In this document: in pieces, positions 13,912 through 27,760 of the stretch
Layout: the number at the start of each line of letters is the position of its first letter
How positions within the stretch are numbered: the first letter of the stretch is position 1
NCBI RefSeq assembly: GCF_014898055.3
Contig: NW_023605083.1
Location: 93,955,483 to 94,019,482 of the forward strand
DNA from: Talpa occidentalis
Taxonomy: Eukaryota > Chordata > Mammalia > Eulipotyphla > Talpidae
Direction: 5' to 3'
Length of the DNA: 64,000 bases
Made by a program: the position numbers and the translations under genes
Notes under the pieces: model-generated
What the model was told of the DNA's origin: nothing
Database searches by the model: none
The model's input: the letters and a program-made list of their open reading frames with translations, nothing else

Positions 13912-14182
13912 GGGCCTCCCCAGTGGCACAGCGGTTGGGCACTGGGCTGCGAAGCTGTCCACAGCCTCTGCAGCACCAGTTTGATCCCCGGCCGCCAGCG
14001 AGGATCAGACCTGACATGGAGCACAGACCTCTCCTGCTGCGCCCACTGCTCCCCTCAGCAGTGTACTTCATCAGTCTGCCTGTCTGCTCCCTGCTCTGGC
14101 TCTGGTGAATTCTCTCACCCATTCATGCTTCTGACTGTACCCAGTGCTTGTATAAATAAATAAATAAAATATTTTAAAAAAT
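13912..14182 (+). mobile_element. tRNA-derived SINE, subfamily A, inside L1
   Basis: Plus-strand full-length copy inserted in an A-rich part of the L1. Likely target repeat A(G/A)CAAAAATAAATAAA at about 13892-13907 and 14184-14199. Confidence 0.85.
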
Positions 14183-14267
14183 AAACAAAAATAAATAAAT
14201 GGTATGATAGCAAACTAAAAAGCTCCTGCACAGTGAAAGAATATGTCATTAAAACTAAAAGGCACCC

Positions 14268-14507
14268 AGAAAGAAAAAGAAAAATACCGGATGGTCTCAC
14301 TCATAGCAGGAATCTAGAAAACTTAAATAAGGGACCAGGAAAATGAATAACTGTAAGAAAGTGAAAATCAAAATCAACAAAAAAATATGAACCAGAGACA
14401 CTCTATGGGGGGGGTGAGGGCGGGGAGGGGAGGGATTGGGGTCAAAATAAGGGGGTTGCAATTGTATGGGGAATATAAAAATAAAATTTATTTTATAAAA
14501 AAAAAAA
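14268..14507 (+). mobile_element. 5'-truncated L1 3' end inserted in older L1
   Basis: About 240 bp of L1 3'UTR with G-rich tract and poly(A), flanked by the perfect 17-bp duplication AAAACTAAAAGGCACCC (14251-14267 and 14508-14524). The interrupted L1 reads continuously across it. Confidence 0.9.
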
Positions 14508-15560
14508 AAAACTAAAAGGCACCCTACTGGGTGGGGTAAAATACACCATACATCTGACAAGGGGCAAATAACCAAGATCGACAAAGAACCCATTCAACTC
14601 AACAAAAAGAAAACAAATAACAGAATCAAAAAAAAAAATACAGAAGAGCTAAATAGACACTTCTTTCAAAGAAAATGTTTTTCCTAATGGCTAACGGGAA
14701 CATGAAAAATTGCTAATCATTACTTATCATCAGGTAAATGCAAATCAAAACCACAATGAGATATCACTTCACACTCCTGAGATTGGCCCATATCAAAAAC
14801 ATCAGAAACAAAAAAATGTTGGTGAGTGTGTAGTGAAAAAGGAACCCTCATGTACTCTTGATGGGAATGCACATTGGTCCAGTCCCTATAGAAAGTAATA
14901 TTGAGGTTTCTCAAAATATTAAAAATAATCATGCCCATGATCCAGCAATTCTGCTCCTAGGTATATAACCAAAGTATAGAAAAACACTAATTCAAAGGGA
15001 TATATGCTCTCATGTTTATTATAGCACTATTCACAGTAACCAAGTTATGGAAACAACCTAAGCACCCAACAACAGATGAATGGATAAAGAAAATGTGATT
15101 TTATAATTATATATATATATGTATGTATACACACACACAGATACACACACACATACATACAATGGAATACTAGTCAGCTATAAAAAAGATAGAGGGTGAA
15201 ATCTTGCCATTTGTAACAGGATAGATGGAACTTGAGGGAATTATGCTATATGAAATAAGTCAGAGGGAAAAAGACAGATATTGGATTATTTCACTCATGT
15301 GTAATATAAATAAACAAAACAAAGGCACAGAGTAAACTAATCCAAAACAAACCTAGAAACCTGACTGTAGAATTGAGGCTATCATAAAGGGAGTATATGT
15401 GAAGTGGGATTCAAGGGTTGGAGGGGAGGATTATTGATGGTTTGGTGGTGGGCATGTTGTGGTAACATAAATCTGAAGAGGCATGAACCTGTACCTCTAA
15501 ATCATATACAGTGTTGTAAATCCATGTTACATCAATTAAAAAATGATACAATTAAAGAAA

Positions 15561-17290
15561 TCAATAGATGAGGAAAGTCTCCTTAAATCCTTTTGAATAA
15601 AAATCTTCCCATTAGACCCTTATCTGTCATCAAATAAATCCAGTTTTCAGGATAATTTTTCCATCTTAGATTACTTCTCATGAAAAAAATTCATGACTAA
15701 TAATTTATAGGATAGAGACTGAGGTTTTTCTCAATACACTGACACTGATTCTGACTTGGCTTACACCTTTATTTTTTTGTGACTTGGATGATATGAGCCA
15801 GAGTCAATAATTTTCAGTCTTAGAGTCTGCAAAGGCAAACTAAATCTCAGGATAACGATGATTTCCAAAGTCTTCATTATAGTTTCCAATTAAACTTACT
15901 TTATACATTCATTCACAAAACATATTTTTAGCACCCAATATGTGCTAGCACTCAATATAAAGATGAGTAAGAGAAGGCAAACAATGAACAACTGTTGCCT
16001 TCACAGAATCTAGTGGGAAAGACAGACATGAACTCAAATAATAAAGAACAAAATGATAGGGACTAGATTTGTGGGTATACTACAGTGTGGTGGGAACACC
16101 GTGGGGAGAGGAAAGTAATTTTTCAAGACTAGGAAAGGTTTCACTGAGGAGGGAACTACTTTGGAATTTGTTCTTGAAGGGGGACCTTACCAGATAGAAC
16201 ATGTATAACGTACATCTCCAGAACATGGACCACATGAACAACATATTCACAGAGGTATAGGTGAGTTTAATAAATCTGGAGAAAAGTAGATTGTCCAGGG
16301 AGGTTACTGGATAGGGTATGGCAGGAAGAGTGGGCATAGAAGACTCTGGAGAGAGATGTAGAGATGAAAGGCAAAGGGTCTTCAATCAGCCCTGGACTCT
16401 GTACTCTAACGCAGTTGCAACCACCAGTCGAATCTGAAGGATTCCTCTGATCACCCTTCCCCATAATATTACTAACACCTGGAGAGAAGTGTTTAGGAGG
16501 TAAGAGCATGGGTTATGGTGTGTGACAGACTTGAGTGTTCGTTCTTGGCTCCAAAACTTACTTTGATTGTGGTTTTAGAAAACCATTAACATGCCCCAAA
16601 GCTCAGTTTCATTCTCTGTCAAACAGGGATAAGAGTAGCAGCTTCTTAATAAGGAATATAAGGAACAAGTAAGAGAATGTCTATGACACGCTCACCAAAC
16701 ATGAATTGGCACACATATGTATTCAGCAAATGCTGAGTTCATGATAATACATGGTCAATAATAATAGCAATAATAGCTGATAAATAACATGATTGAAAAT
16801 CATGGATTGAGAATAATGCTTCCCTGGTCAGAGTCAGCAAAGAAGCCCAGGTCAGGTAGATCTGTTGGAGTCAGATGACCCATCACTTGGTTTCTGAGAA
16901 AAGCTCTGGTGGGATTTACACCTTCAGGCCATCCCTGGGCCAGATTTGTAATGTCAAGAGGACATGCAGGGCAGGCTCTTTCTGTCCTCAGATTTCTCTC
17001 CCCATGGGGGTGAAGGAGGAGGGGCCCAAGCCTTGGATTATAAAGACATTCTTGCAGCTCCCTGTGTAAAATGATAATGCCAAAGGTCTCTGGCACCAAG
17101 CAGAGGAATGTGTTCCCTGTCCAACGCTCCTAGTCCCCACAGGATTTTAAGGTGCTGCTGATATTAGACCCCGGAGACTGTCTTGAAAGCCCTTGTTTCT
17201 ATCCCCTTTTGCCTTTGTGTGTTTAACAACTGTCTTATACAGGTGGGTACAGGGTGGGTCTGCTTCCTGGAGGTGGTTGTTACCTCTTTA
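15561..17290. other. Intergenic, no gene seen; MIR-like segment
   Basis: About 1.7 kb. MIR-type wording at about 16505-16740 (plus) and an ancient repeat at 15895-16060. No coding exon recognised. Confidence 0.45.
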
Positions 17291-17560
17291 AAAAAAATCA
17301 CTTTTAATAGACTTAATTTTTAGGGCAGTTTTAGGTTCACAGCAAAATTGAGCAGAAAAGACAGAGTTTACATATACTTCCTACCTTCCTGCCCCCCACC
17401 ACCTGCCCTATAAATGTCCCCACTACCAACACCCCAACCACAGTGGTACATTGTCAGTCAATAGCCTAAATGGAGACATCATTATCACACAATGGAATTA
17501 TCATTGCACAATTTACATTAGAGTTTCACTCTGGATGTTGAACCTCTCATGGAAATTATT
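17291..17560 (-). mobile_element. Old L1-type relic
   Basis: Wording such as AGGGCAGTTTTAGGTTCACAG and ACATCATTATCACAC is typical of an old L1-derived repeat. Same class as 2030-2330. Ends approximate. Confidence 0.45.
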
Positions 17561-19037
17561 GACATATTTACACCAGACTTTAGGAAAATCTATGCAAATA
17601 ATTTGGGGCAAGGCTGATGATGGCAACCTAATTCCAAATACTCTGTTTTGGAAAAAGAGTGTGGCATTTGAGTAGAAGTAAAAAAAGAAAGAAAGGCATG
17701 AAGAAAAAAAGGAAAGAGGAAGGATTAGGACCACCTACCCACCCAGGCAAATCCCACGCCAATTTGTGAAGATCTTCACAGGTAGGAGTTTGGGATGACA
17801 GTTCCTGCCAAAAGGCTCTTAGTCCTCTCCTGTTTCCTAAATCTGCTTCTACCATCCTGCACCTGTCTCTGGGCCTTCCTCTTCCTGAGGAAGAGGAGAC
17901 AATAATTTCCTTGAAACTGCTCTCCCTACCCTACACTCCCCCCCTCTCCACCACATACACACATATCCTACAAACTGTGGTAAGGAAAAATGTTATTTTG
18001 AAATGGAATTGAGTTAGGGTCAATTTTGAACTTTTTTCAGCACCTAAGATAATGTATTTTAGGTGCTCTAGGAGTTCTTGCTAGGAAATCTAAGTCAACC
18101 TCCTGCTTTGAGAGATGAAGCCTTGTGGGAAGTTGGCTACCCCAGGAGCCCCGGGCAATGCTAAGATGTCCTTCCAAATAGGGACCCAAACAGCTGAAGG
18201 GCTCTAGTTACCCAAGAGGCGAGTGACAGGGTACTTTGCCAAGTTGGAGAAAGGGAAGGAGTGGGGTGAGGGAGGTGGTACAGAGAAGGACAGAGGAGAA
18301 AGGACAGAGATGAGATGGTGGAGATTGGTGATGAGAAAGGAGTGAAGCAGGATGTAATGAGCCACAGCTGTCAAGCAGCCTGATGGAAGGGAGTGGAATA
18401 TCCTGTCCCTGTTTACAGCCCCTGCAGTAATTTGGGGGACAAAAAAGGCACCCCACTTTGAACCTCAGGGTGTGATTTGTGATTTACCAATCCAAATTGC
18501 ACCGTGCCGGGGATGGAAACCATTTTGGCCTACTCCCACCACATGGCTAAGATCATTCCAGAGAAAGCCACTATTGTAAAAGAAGCTGGCTCTCTATGAG
18601 CTGGCAAATGGAGTGTGTTCTAACTCTTTGATTCAAGGAGTTAAATGTGTATTCCATTTTTTTTCAAACTGAATTAAAATGCACACCCATTTAAATGCAT
18701 TTTACCTAGGTTTTGCTCATTTGCATCATCTTTATTTTTCTAAAATGAATATGATTGCATTGGCAATGCTGAAAATAAATTATTTTCCATGATAAAATTC
18801 AAATTGGTTTGAAAATATTCACTTTTTTTAAATTTATAGAGAAAGGGGTAAAGAGGATACATAGCAGATTGTCAACCTTGATTAACTAGTGGGATGGAGG
18901 TAGAGTGACAACAAGAAATAGAGCCTGTCAACTTTTTAAACTGTCTCTCTATTGCTTGCCTGGTTAAAATGAGTGCGTGTTACTTTTGTCTTTTTTTAAA
19001 TTCAAGAAAGAAACAGTTTTTAAATTTTGCTATATTT
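17561..19037. other. Intergenic, no gene seen
   Basis: About 1.5 kb, purine/pyrimidine-skewed in places (18230-18350). No gene or named repeat. Confidence 0.45.
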
Positions 19038-20060
19038 TTGCCTTATTTTTTATTGAGGTAACATTGGTTTGCAACATTGTATATGATTCGGAGGTACCCA
19101 TTCACACCTCTTCATCTGTCACTCCACCATACCCACCGCCAAAGCACCCATAATCCTCTACTGTCGTCCATTGTGCCACGTTTGCTTCCTGCCCCCTTCC
19201 TTCCCCTTCTAGTACCCTCAATTCTGCAGTCAGATTTCTAGTTTGTTTGGTTTAGTTTTGTCTGTGCTAATTTATTTTTGTTTCTCTATATTTCACATAG
19301 AGTGAAATCATCCAATATTTGACTTTCTCCTTCTGACTCATTTTGTTTAGCAGAATCCCATATTCCATCCATGTTGTTGCAAATGGCAACTTTTTAAAAA
19401 GCATGTCTTTAATTAAGTGGACTACTTAATTCACTATTTTAAAAAATTTTACAAGATATTACAGATTATCTTTTAATTCTTTAACCTATCTTTTTGCCTG
19501 TTTGTTTAATTTTTTTTAATATTTATTTTCTTACATTGTTGGTAATTTTTGGACAGTGTTTGATTTTTTCCCCCCCCAGGTGTAGTTCTTCCACCATCAT
19601 ATCACCCATGATCCATCACCACAATCCCTTGTGCTCTTTCCTCCCCCGTTTTGACCCTTCTCCATCCACCTCCCTAGCTGTATATCTCAGATCTGTGGTC
19701 AGCTTGCAAGTTTTGTCGTTTTCCTGATCATTTGTTAGGTTTCTCTCTATTCCACATGTGAGTGAAACCATTGATAGTTATCTTTTTCATTCTGATGTAT
19801 TTTGCTTAACATAATCCCTTCCAGTTCCATCCGTGTTGCTGCATATAGCATGAGTTTATCTTCTTTTATCGCTGAGTAGTATTCCATAGTGTATATAGAC
19901 CACATCTTCTTGATCCACTCACCTGTTTGGGGGTATTTAGGTTGTTTCCATATCGTGACTATTGTAAATAGTGCTGCAATAGGCATATCAATAGAAGTGC
20001 AGGTTTCCTTTCAGACTAGTGTTTTTGTGTCCTTTAGGTAGATTCCTAGGAGTGGAATAG
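19038..20060 (-). mobile_element. Two adjoining L1 3' fragments
   Basis: 19038-19400 and 19500-20060 both read as antisense L1 3' ends. In the second, minus-strand translation at 19747-19986 gives ORF2 C-terminal wording (SIYTMEYYSAIKEDK, RMELEGIMLSKIHQNEKD). The 3'UTR part at 19500-19740 is related to the L1 ends at 41636 and 45086. Confidence 0.8.
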
Positions 20061-22485
20061 GTGGATCTGTCTTACCTGCCAGTTTTACATGTGTCTGTCC
20101 ACCTGTCAAAAGTTGAGTTTTGCACTTGTCCCTTAATATGAACCATGCGTGTCTTCCTAGCATAAGCGAACATTTCCACTGAATGAATACATTCATGTGC
20201 ATTTGAATCACAGCTTCAATAGCTTAAGTGGCTGGTTTTGCAACTATGATGTTTAAAAAAACCTGAAAAAATAATGTAACAAGTGGCCGTGACCCACCAT
20301 GTGGATTTAAGCAGTATCATTTTCCATATTTGCTGCAGATCCTTAAGAATAATTGCAATTCATATATAAAAACAATAAACGTGACTGTTATTGATCTGCC
20401 TTCACCCAGCAACTGTTTCCCTGAAACTGGTGTGTATCGTCTTGTCTAATGCTGTGTATTTTTATTTTATGTGTGTACCATAAACAACAGGCAGTATTAC
20501 TTTTAAAAAGCTATACCAAAACAGTGTGGCCCTGTATACATAATTGCTTTCTGTTATCCTCAACTCTTTTTTGAGATTTATCTAAGCTGATACATGGAAC
20601 TGTTCCATTCATTTTCACATGCATTACATTGTGAGTCTCCTATGATTTATTTATCCCTTCTCGTATTGATGCTTAGCAAGGTATTTCTAGATTTTCTCTA
20701 TTGTAAACAACACTGCATTGAACATCCTTGTCTGTGTCTTCTTTGGACTATTGAATTATAATCCATAATAAAAGTTGGGCTATTTCTATCAAGTTCTGTT
20801 GGTCTGATGGCCCAGCCTATTTCTTTAAGGCTATTTTTGTGTGAAGGGTCAAGATCGGTCATCCAGAACCAGAGTGCCCGTTGGAACTGCTGGTGACACA
20901 ATGATGGATTTTCATATTCCAACTTTCCCTTTTCAAATATCCATGCAGACCACCACCCTGCTGTTTACACCCGTTACCACAACACACTGTTTCCTAAGTG
21001 TCAGATTGTTTTGATTGAGTTAAACTGCGGGCTAATGACATACTCCGGACAGGCACTTTAATCTCCTCAGTAAGGTCACTCCAAATCACTCCAAGATGGG
21101 TTACTTCTGGAAAGCTGTCCTGCAGACAGCTAATCCTATCCTTCTTGCAGGCTTGCCTTACAGATATGGCATCTGCTGACCCTACGTTTTGGGAGGCATC
21201 TTATTTTGAGGGCTGTAGTGTTTTGTCCACCGTCTACAATTATCATGACTAAAAATACTTTGGAGAGTGCAAAATCTTCAGGGGGACTTTGCAACCTGGC
21301 CTGTATTCCTCATATTTTGGTACCATATTTCAAGATAATAGCCTTGTTACTGGGATAAGCAGTACCTTACCTGTAGACCAATATTTCATGTTATAGTTGT
21401 TTGGAAGCTGATCTTTATGCTGACCTTGTGACTATGTTGCCTTTTCCTTGAAAAATGCACCAGTAATCATAGTGCCTGTGATTTTTCTATAGCGCCATCA
21501 CCACTCAGCCTCATACGCAGAATTAGCCTCCTTCCTGCATGTCATCCCAGGGCTTCATTTTTCTCAGTCAAATATAAACTTCCATCCCTGTGCATCGGCA
21601 TAATTCCCCTCTGTGCCACCTCCATCTCCCACTCCGGATTGTATAATCTGGGAGCTTCCACATAAAACTAGGATCAGAGGAACTGGGGTGTATTTGTGTT
21701 GCTAGTGCTGGTACTTGTTTAGAGAAAAGTGTGGGACATACTCCTGCAAGTCCAAACTGAACTGTGGGTATGTTTCTACTCCTTATGACTCCATTGACTT
21801 AGTGAGCTGTGAGAGTGTCACTCAGTCACTCACGTGCCAATAGGTTGCCAATTCCTGAGTTCAGACTCCTCCACTCACTGCTCTCATTGTTAATGCACTT
21901 AAAAGGAAGTGCTTTCACCATATAAAAATGTAGAGTAGTCCTGAGAACTGGTCTTTATATCAAGAAAATTAACTTACATTAAAATTAACATATTTTTTCT
22001 CCTATACTTTTAGTCTAATTGGGCCATAGGGAGTGTGTGTGTGTGTACTTGCACAAAAATAGAACATTTATGGAAGGATATATAAAGAAATGGAAATTGA
22101 TTACTTTAGGGAACCGGACTGATGAAGTGGGGTCGGAAAGAGACATGTTTTATTTTAAAACCTTTTGGGTTATTTTAGATGGCTTCTTAATTCATTAAGT
22201 AAGAGACTATATCTGAATGATCATATGATCCTAAGTCCCTTCCCTTTGTGTCTATAATTCTCTTGAACTGAGGGTATATTTTGTACTTCTTTCTCTGATC
22301 TCTTTACTGCATTCAACTTGGTTGCTTATAGAAGCATCTTATTTTTCCAGAATTGCCTGAGAATGAAATTTTCTGCACTAAATTCTCCAGGTAAATGAAT
22401 CTAATTCTTTTATATACTTGAAGTTTAGGATAATTTCTAATGATATATTTGTAAGTTGTATTACATATCTTCCTATCCACTTTTA
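20061..22485. other. Intergenic, mostly unique
   Basis: About 2.4 kb. 20390-20770 resembles an old L1 relic (minus). 20900-21900 is apparently unique with no recognised exon. Confidence 0.45.
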
Positions 22486-22745
22486 TTTACAAATTTATTG
22501 AGATACAGTTCATATACTGTAACTTTTACTTATTAATAGTTCAGCGCTATTTAGCATATTCAGAGATGGGCAAATAGCACCACAATCTAATTACAGAGCA
22601 TTTCAACACCCCCCCCACCACAGAAAGCTCTAGTCCCATTGAGCCATCATTCCCACTAATCTATTCCCATCTATGGATTTGCCAGTTCTGAACATTTCAC
22701 TCAAAAGGAATCATATAATATGTGGTCTTTTGATCCTATCCTATT
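22486..22745 (-). mobile_element. L1MA/MB-type 3' relic
   Basis: Antisense old L1 wording: TTTATTGAGATACAGTTCATATA, GCACCACAATCTAATTACAG and the AGGAATCATATAATATGTGG stretch. Confidence 0.65.
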
Positions 22746-24588
22746 TAGCAGAGGAGAGTTAATCATGTTTTACCTTTCTTGATAAATTGAGCCGATTAAT
22801 ATCAACAGCATGTTCATGGTAACCTCAAGAAATATTGAGGTGGGGGGTGTTGACTTCCAGATTCTGGCCTATTAAGATGTCTGTGACTTTGTCAGAGGTC
22901 TGTCACTCAGGCCATTGGATTACTTCTTGAATAACCTGTCTTATGCTCTTAAACCTGTTTAAACCATCGTTTACTTTCTGGAACTCTTATTTTTGCAAAA
23001 TTGGACAACTAGTATATAAATTATATCAGTCCTGAGGTCTCATGCCTTTTTTTGATCAAGGCTCATAATGTTACCCAGCATTGAGCCTCTTCGCTGTTTT
23101 TCTGCTCTTGAAGTAATTAACTCAAGGCTGAATTCTTCCCTTCTTTTATTGCTATCTTGAGTATCTTGTATCATCCAGTCAGCTCAATGCCGTCTTAGCC
23201 ATAAATCCCCCGCAAGTATTTTATATCTCTGGTTTAAGCACTCTTAAACCCTTTGATTCCTTGTATCCTTCCTCTCCCCTTTCTTAAAATAGTCTCATGT
23301 CAAGACTTTATCAACTTCCCTTTCTCCAATATTGTAATATTGTAAAAGAACACGTTCCCTTATTTCTCTTGAAACATATGTATAATCCAAGCATCCTTGA
23401 ATACAGCTCTCCAGGCAGGGTGGGGCAGGGCAGCCCCTCAGTTACTAGAAAACGTGTCCACCAAGTCCAAGAGCATTTGAATATTTGACATCTGAGCTGT
23501 CCTGGGAGGTAGACTCTCTGTAGTTTCTTTACCTTTTGGTAGGAATGGGTGAAAGGAGAAAAGTCTAACTTGGAGCACTGTCTCAGCTCTGGGCCAGACT
23601 TAAAAGGGTTGTTTAAAGTTTGAAACAGTTTGGCAGGCGCTGCACTCACTGTCCTGAATTTGACTGGAAGAACATGGCAGGATCTAACCAGTGTGTCATG
23701 GGAATTTGAGATTTCAGGACTCGCGTCTTAAGCTCATCGTGAGGACAAGTTCAGAAGTTTGAGGCATGCTTGCTGAGAGCAGTTCTGTTGGTTGTGATTC
23801 TGGACACCCAAGGAATTCCAATCGAGGTCAGGAAAACCAACCTTATATTGGGCCTGATGTGGCCAGAGAAAGGATGGCTACTAGGAGAGTGATTGGCACT
23901 TAGCAGATACTGGGAAAATATCTGTGGAATGACTGGCGCTCTGGTGTCGGGTCTGAGCAGTTGGTAATGACTGTCTGGCATGAGATGCTGAGAAGGATTC
24001 TCAGGCCAGGTTCAGTGGGCAAGCCTGCAACTTATAATCCATCTGCTATAGGTACAGGTGAAGGAGTGGAGAGAAGCAAAGTTAGTGCAGATCCTGGTGA
24101 GAGAAGAGAGAACAGATTCAACTCTTGAAGACACAGAAGGAGTCCTAAATTGCAGGGCATCTTAAGGAATGAGAGAAGAGTTTGGGTGCCTCCAGCTTTG
24201 GACGACCTGATACCAGGGGACTCTGCTGAACTTACATCCAGGCTCAACCCGAGGTGACCAAAATTGCAGCTGACCGCCTCCATAGCAGCTAATCTTGTTG
24301 AGCCTGCATTGACTGACAGAAGCAACTCCTCCACAAGTGACCCAACACTGCCCTCTGCTGGTGGGACCTATCAACTGCACACTTAAAAGCATTTCTTTGG
24401 GAGCTGCTTTTATTTACAATTTCTTAGCGGATATCTTCAGCGCTGGGCTTGGAGACTAATTTTACTAACTTCCATGAGCCCGATCCTGTTGTGATGTGAG
24501 TATATTCATCAGGAAAAGCAATGTACTTCATTTCTCTGTCACCAGTGGCCTGAAACAATTCAGTCATCTTTTAAAAACTACCATTTAG
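22746..24588. other. Intergenic, unique sequence, no gene seen
   Basis: About 1.8 kb, GC content rising towards the right. No coding exon with homology that I recognise. Confidence 0.5.
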
Positions 24589-24860
24589 GGACCTCCCTTG
24601 TGGCACAGATAATTGAGCGCAGCGCTGTGAAGCTGTCCGCAGCCTCTGCAGTCCCGGTTCGATCCCTGCCGGCCGCGGAGATACCCACATGGTGAGGCAG
24701 ACCTCTCCTGTCTCGCCCGCTGCTCCCCTCAGCAGTAAGTTTCAGTCCGTCTGCCTGTTTTGTTCCCGGCTTTGTCTCTGGTGAATCCTCTCACATTTGA
24801 CCTATACCCAGGTTCTTACATAAATAAATAAATCTTTTTTAAAAAATTAAAAAAAAAAAC
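24589..24860 (+). mobile_element. tRNA-derived SINE, A2 type
   Basis: Plus-strand copy with flanking AACTACCA(T/C)TTAG (24576-24588 and 24861-24873). B box GGTTCGATCCC present; tail (AAAT)n then A-rich. Confidence 0.9.
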
Positions 24861-24873
24861 AACTACCACTTAG

Positions 24874-27760
24874 TGAACAATAAATGGCAGGCGCTGTGCT
24901 AGGCTCATTATTTGTCATACTTGTAACCCTCTAGGAAAGCTGCTATAATTATTTGCATGTTACAATGAAGAAATGGAGACTCAGGAAGTCTCACTCTTGC
25001 GTGGAGAATAGGACATGCAGTTCCTGTGCCACTAACCTGTTAGTGATATGACCCTCACCCTCTATCCCAACCCTAGGCCGTGGGGGTGAGGGGAGTGAAG
25101 GGACAGGGAAACTTATTTTTTGTTTTCCAAATCTATTTTAACAGTGAATAGGTATTGCTTTATATATTTTTAGCATTTAGGCTGAATTCTGGGTGTCCCC
25201 CTGATGGAGTATTGCCTGTCTAGTATATCCAGAAGAGGGCACGTAGGAAATAGGGATAGGGAACAAGACTGGAGCTCTTTCTCTTTGAGAGACATGGTTT
25301 CACGGGAATATGGTAAATGTTTTATGGCTTCCAAAGTAAGCCAGGGGAGCAGGTTTATTCTCTGTGTGTTCCCAGTGTGCAGACCCAGGGCCAAATGTGT
25401 GGAGTTCAGGGCTTGTCGAAGAAGCATTTTGTTAACCAGCAGGGGCTGCCTCGCCAGTACAAAATGGTGAACTTGGAGGTGGGGACTCTTTTGAAGTGCT
25501 TGGGTGGGAAGTCACGAGGCAATTTATACAGGAGAATAATTTGTAGGTTCTAAAGCCTTGCAGCCGCTGATGTCTGTCAGTCCTGTGAGCCTTCTAGTGG
25601 GCAGCAGTACCTGCTCTCGCCTGTAGGTGGCATTAGGCATCCAAGCCTGTTTGGTGTGGTTAGACCCTAGAAATTCTGGTTTTAATGGGTCTTAGGGATT
25701 TTTAGAACTCCCAGTGGTTCTAGAGGGCATGACTATTTGAGTACTTTGACCCTACCATTTCTGTTGGTTGTTTCACTTTATTTCACTTTATACTATAGGG
25801 GAAAACTGGGGTCAGAGAAAGAAAGTAGAAACATCAAAATAGATGAAGCTATACGGAATACTAGTTAATTACAGGAGAGAAAATAAAAACAAAGAGGAGA
25901 GAGGAAACAGGAGCCCAGTGATATGAGGGAGCGATAGGTATTCAATTTCCTCAGGAAACAAATTAAATCAAGCCACAGAGAGGACAGAGGTGATACACTG
26001 GACTGGGAGACTCAAGACCCGTCTCTCTCTTCCAATAGCAGGAGCTTCAGTTTGTAGCCAGGCAATGGTTGTTTGGGAATCACCATCCTTTGGGGAGCTG
26101 GAGGTGTGGAAACAGAAATGGATTCACAGAGAGAATGAGGAGCCTTCTCTGGCAGAATGTATCCTGAGAGGAACTGGCACCTGGACATCTTCGTACCCTG
26201 GTCTCAGGTCCTGACCTTGCAGCTGGTAGAGCAGTGGTGCCACCTAGTGGTGGACTCGGGCACCATGGAGTGGAAAGTGCCAGGCGAAGGACCAAGATGC
26301 CCAGAAGCTTCCAGGAGAAGCTTCCTGTCATGTGTGACTCTGACACACATAGGCAGCAGTTGAGGTGCCCAGCCAGGGACTGTGTGAACAGACAGGCCAG
26401 GAGGTAGGGAAGTATGAGGTAGTGTGGCTGGCGCCCTATTAGTCCCCAAGGATTGGGTACCCCCGGGTAGGAAATTTCCATCACAGTCTTACACAGCTGC
26501 AACCTCAAAGCAGTCACTTAACCCCTACTTCCTCATCTGGAAAACTAAAGGGTTGCATAGACCATCTCTGCAGCTCCTGTGTTCTTCAAAATTCTCTGTC
26601 CGTGTCTCTAGTTAGGGGGACTCATGTGAGAAAGCCAGGCCTGGGAGAAACAAGATGCACTCCTGTGAAGGGCACCCAGAAACATGTAGAAAGGATGAGG
26701 ACACAGACACTGCTGGGTGGGTTAAACCAGGAGAGCCTGAGGTGTGTTAGGATTTCAGCACATGAAGGAGAGTGGTTGGCAGAGGGAGCAAAGGCCAGCA
26801 AGCCTATGCTATGGGAGGTGGGTGGGGTATGAGTCCAAGGTGGGGCCCAGCAGGGGCCGTAGCTGGTGTGTAGGCACAGCAGAGACAGAGCAGATCAGCC
26901 AGGCCTGACTGAGCTGCACCCTAACCAAACTTGGCCCTGACCTGCCTTGACACTCTTTCTTTCGGCACATGGTGCCTCAGGTCACCACATCTTCACATCA
27001 CCAGCCTTTAAAATCTCAAATGGGGTTCCCATGAAGCCATGAAAAGTAGGAAGTTTCTTCTTCCTTTTGCTGTAATGATTAATATTCAAGCCATCTTTTC
27101 AATCTCAGGAGCTCAGGATGATTTAAAACTTAGAACTGCTATAAATATTTCCTTACAGAGATGGCTAGAGCCACAAAAAATGTCCATGTTCTTCTTCAAC
27201 CTCGTATGTCAGACAACAAACAAAGGCAGTAAGTAGATTGCTCAGGATTACAAGCAAGAAGAATTAAGAGGACAGGCGGGGACCCAGAGGGGGTGATGGT
27301 TAATGCTGTCCTTCCTGCATAGTCCCTCCACCAGGGGGAATTCAAATCTTAGCTTATGGGCCTGTTTGGGGTTGAGACATTGGGGGTACCTCACTGCTGA
27401 CAGAACCTATTCCAGGCTAGGGGGACAGCAGGTGCTGCCTCTCTGACCCTCTCTAGGAGGACACGGGAGTGGGGAAGGAACAGGTGGCCGGGAGACACTC
27501 TATTTAAGGCCTCTGATGGCAATGGGACTGCTGAGGTCTCAGCCGAAGTGCTGATCTTCCCAAAGGGAATGGCCCCTAGTCTCTCAAAAAGTGAGAATGA
27601 TCCCCATGGAGGTGCACGCTCTTGGCCGTGGGAGATGAACCGTGGCTATGTCAATTTAATTAGTGTACATTTATCAATCGCTCATTATACTGCACATAAA
27701 ATTACGTGCCCTGGAGTTATCATGGGACTGAAAGCAAGGCACTTAAAAAGGGGGAAACTG
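24874..27760. other. Intergenic, repeat-poor block
   Basis: About 2.9 kb with few transposons. MIR-like wording at 24895-25070 and 26490-26560. A CArG-like CTATTTAAGG occurs at 27500-27509 and an AT-rich homeodomain-type stretch (AATTTAATTAG) around 27652-27720. No coding exon recognised. Confidence 0.5.

Larger units (their letters stand above)
13371..15560 (+). mobile_element. L1 ORF2 3' part and 3'UTR, interrupted
   Basis: Plus-strand L1 with recognisable ORF2 wording (AAAACCACAATGAGATATCA, the TGGATAAAGAAAATGTG and GAAATAAGTCAGAG stretches) ending near 15560 in an A-rich tail. Many stops and frameshifts. Broken by a SINE (13912-14182) and by a second, younger L1 3' end (14268-14507). Confidence 0.85.

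Noticed and set aside
19747..19986. Small minus-strand protein frame
   Set aside because: Translation is the degraded C-terminus of L1 ORF2.
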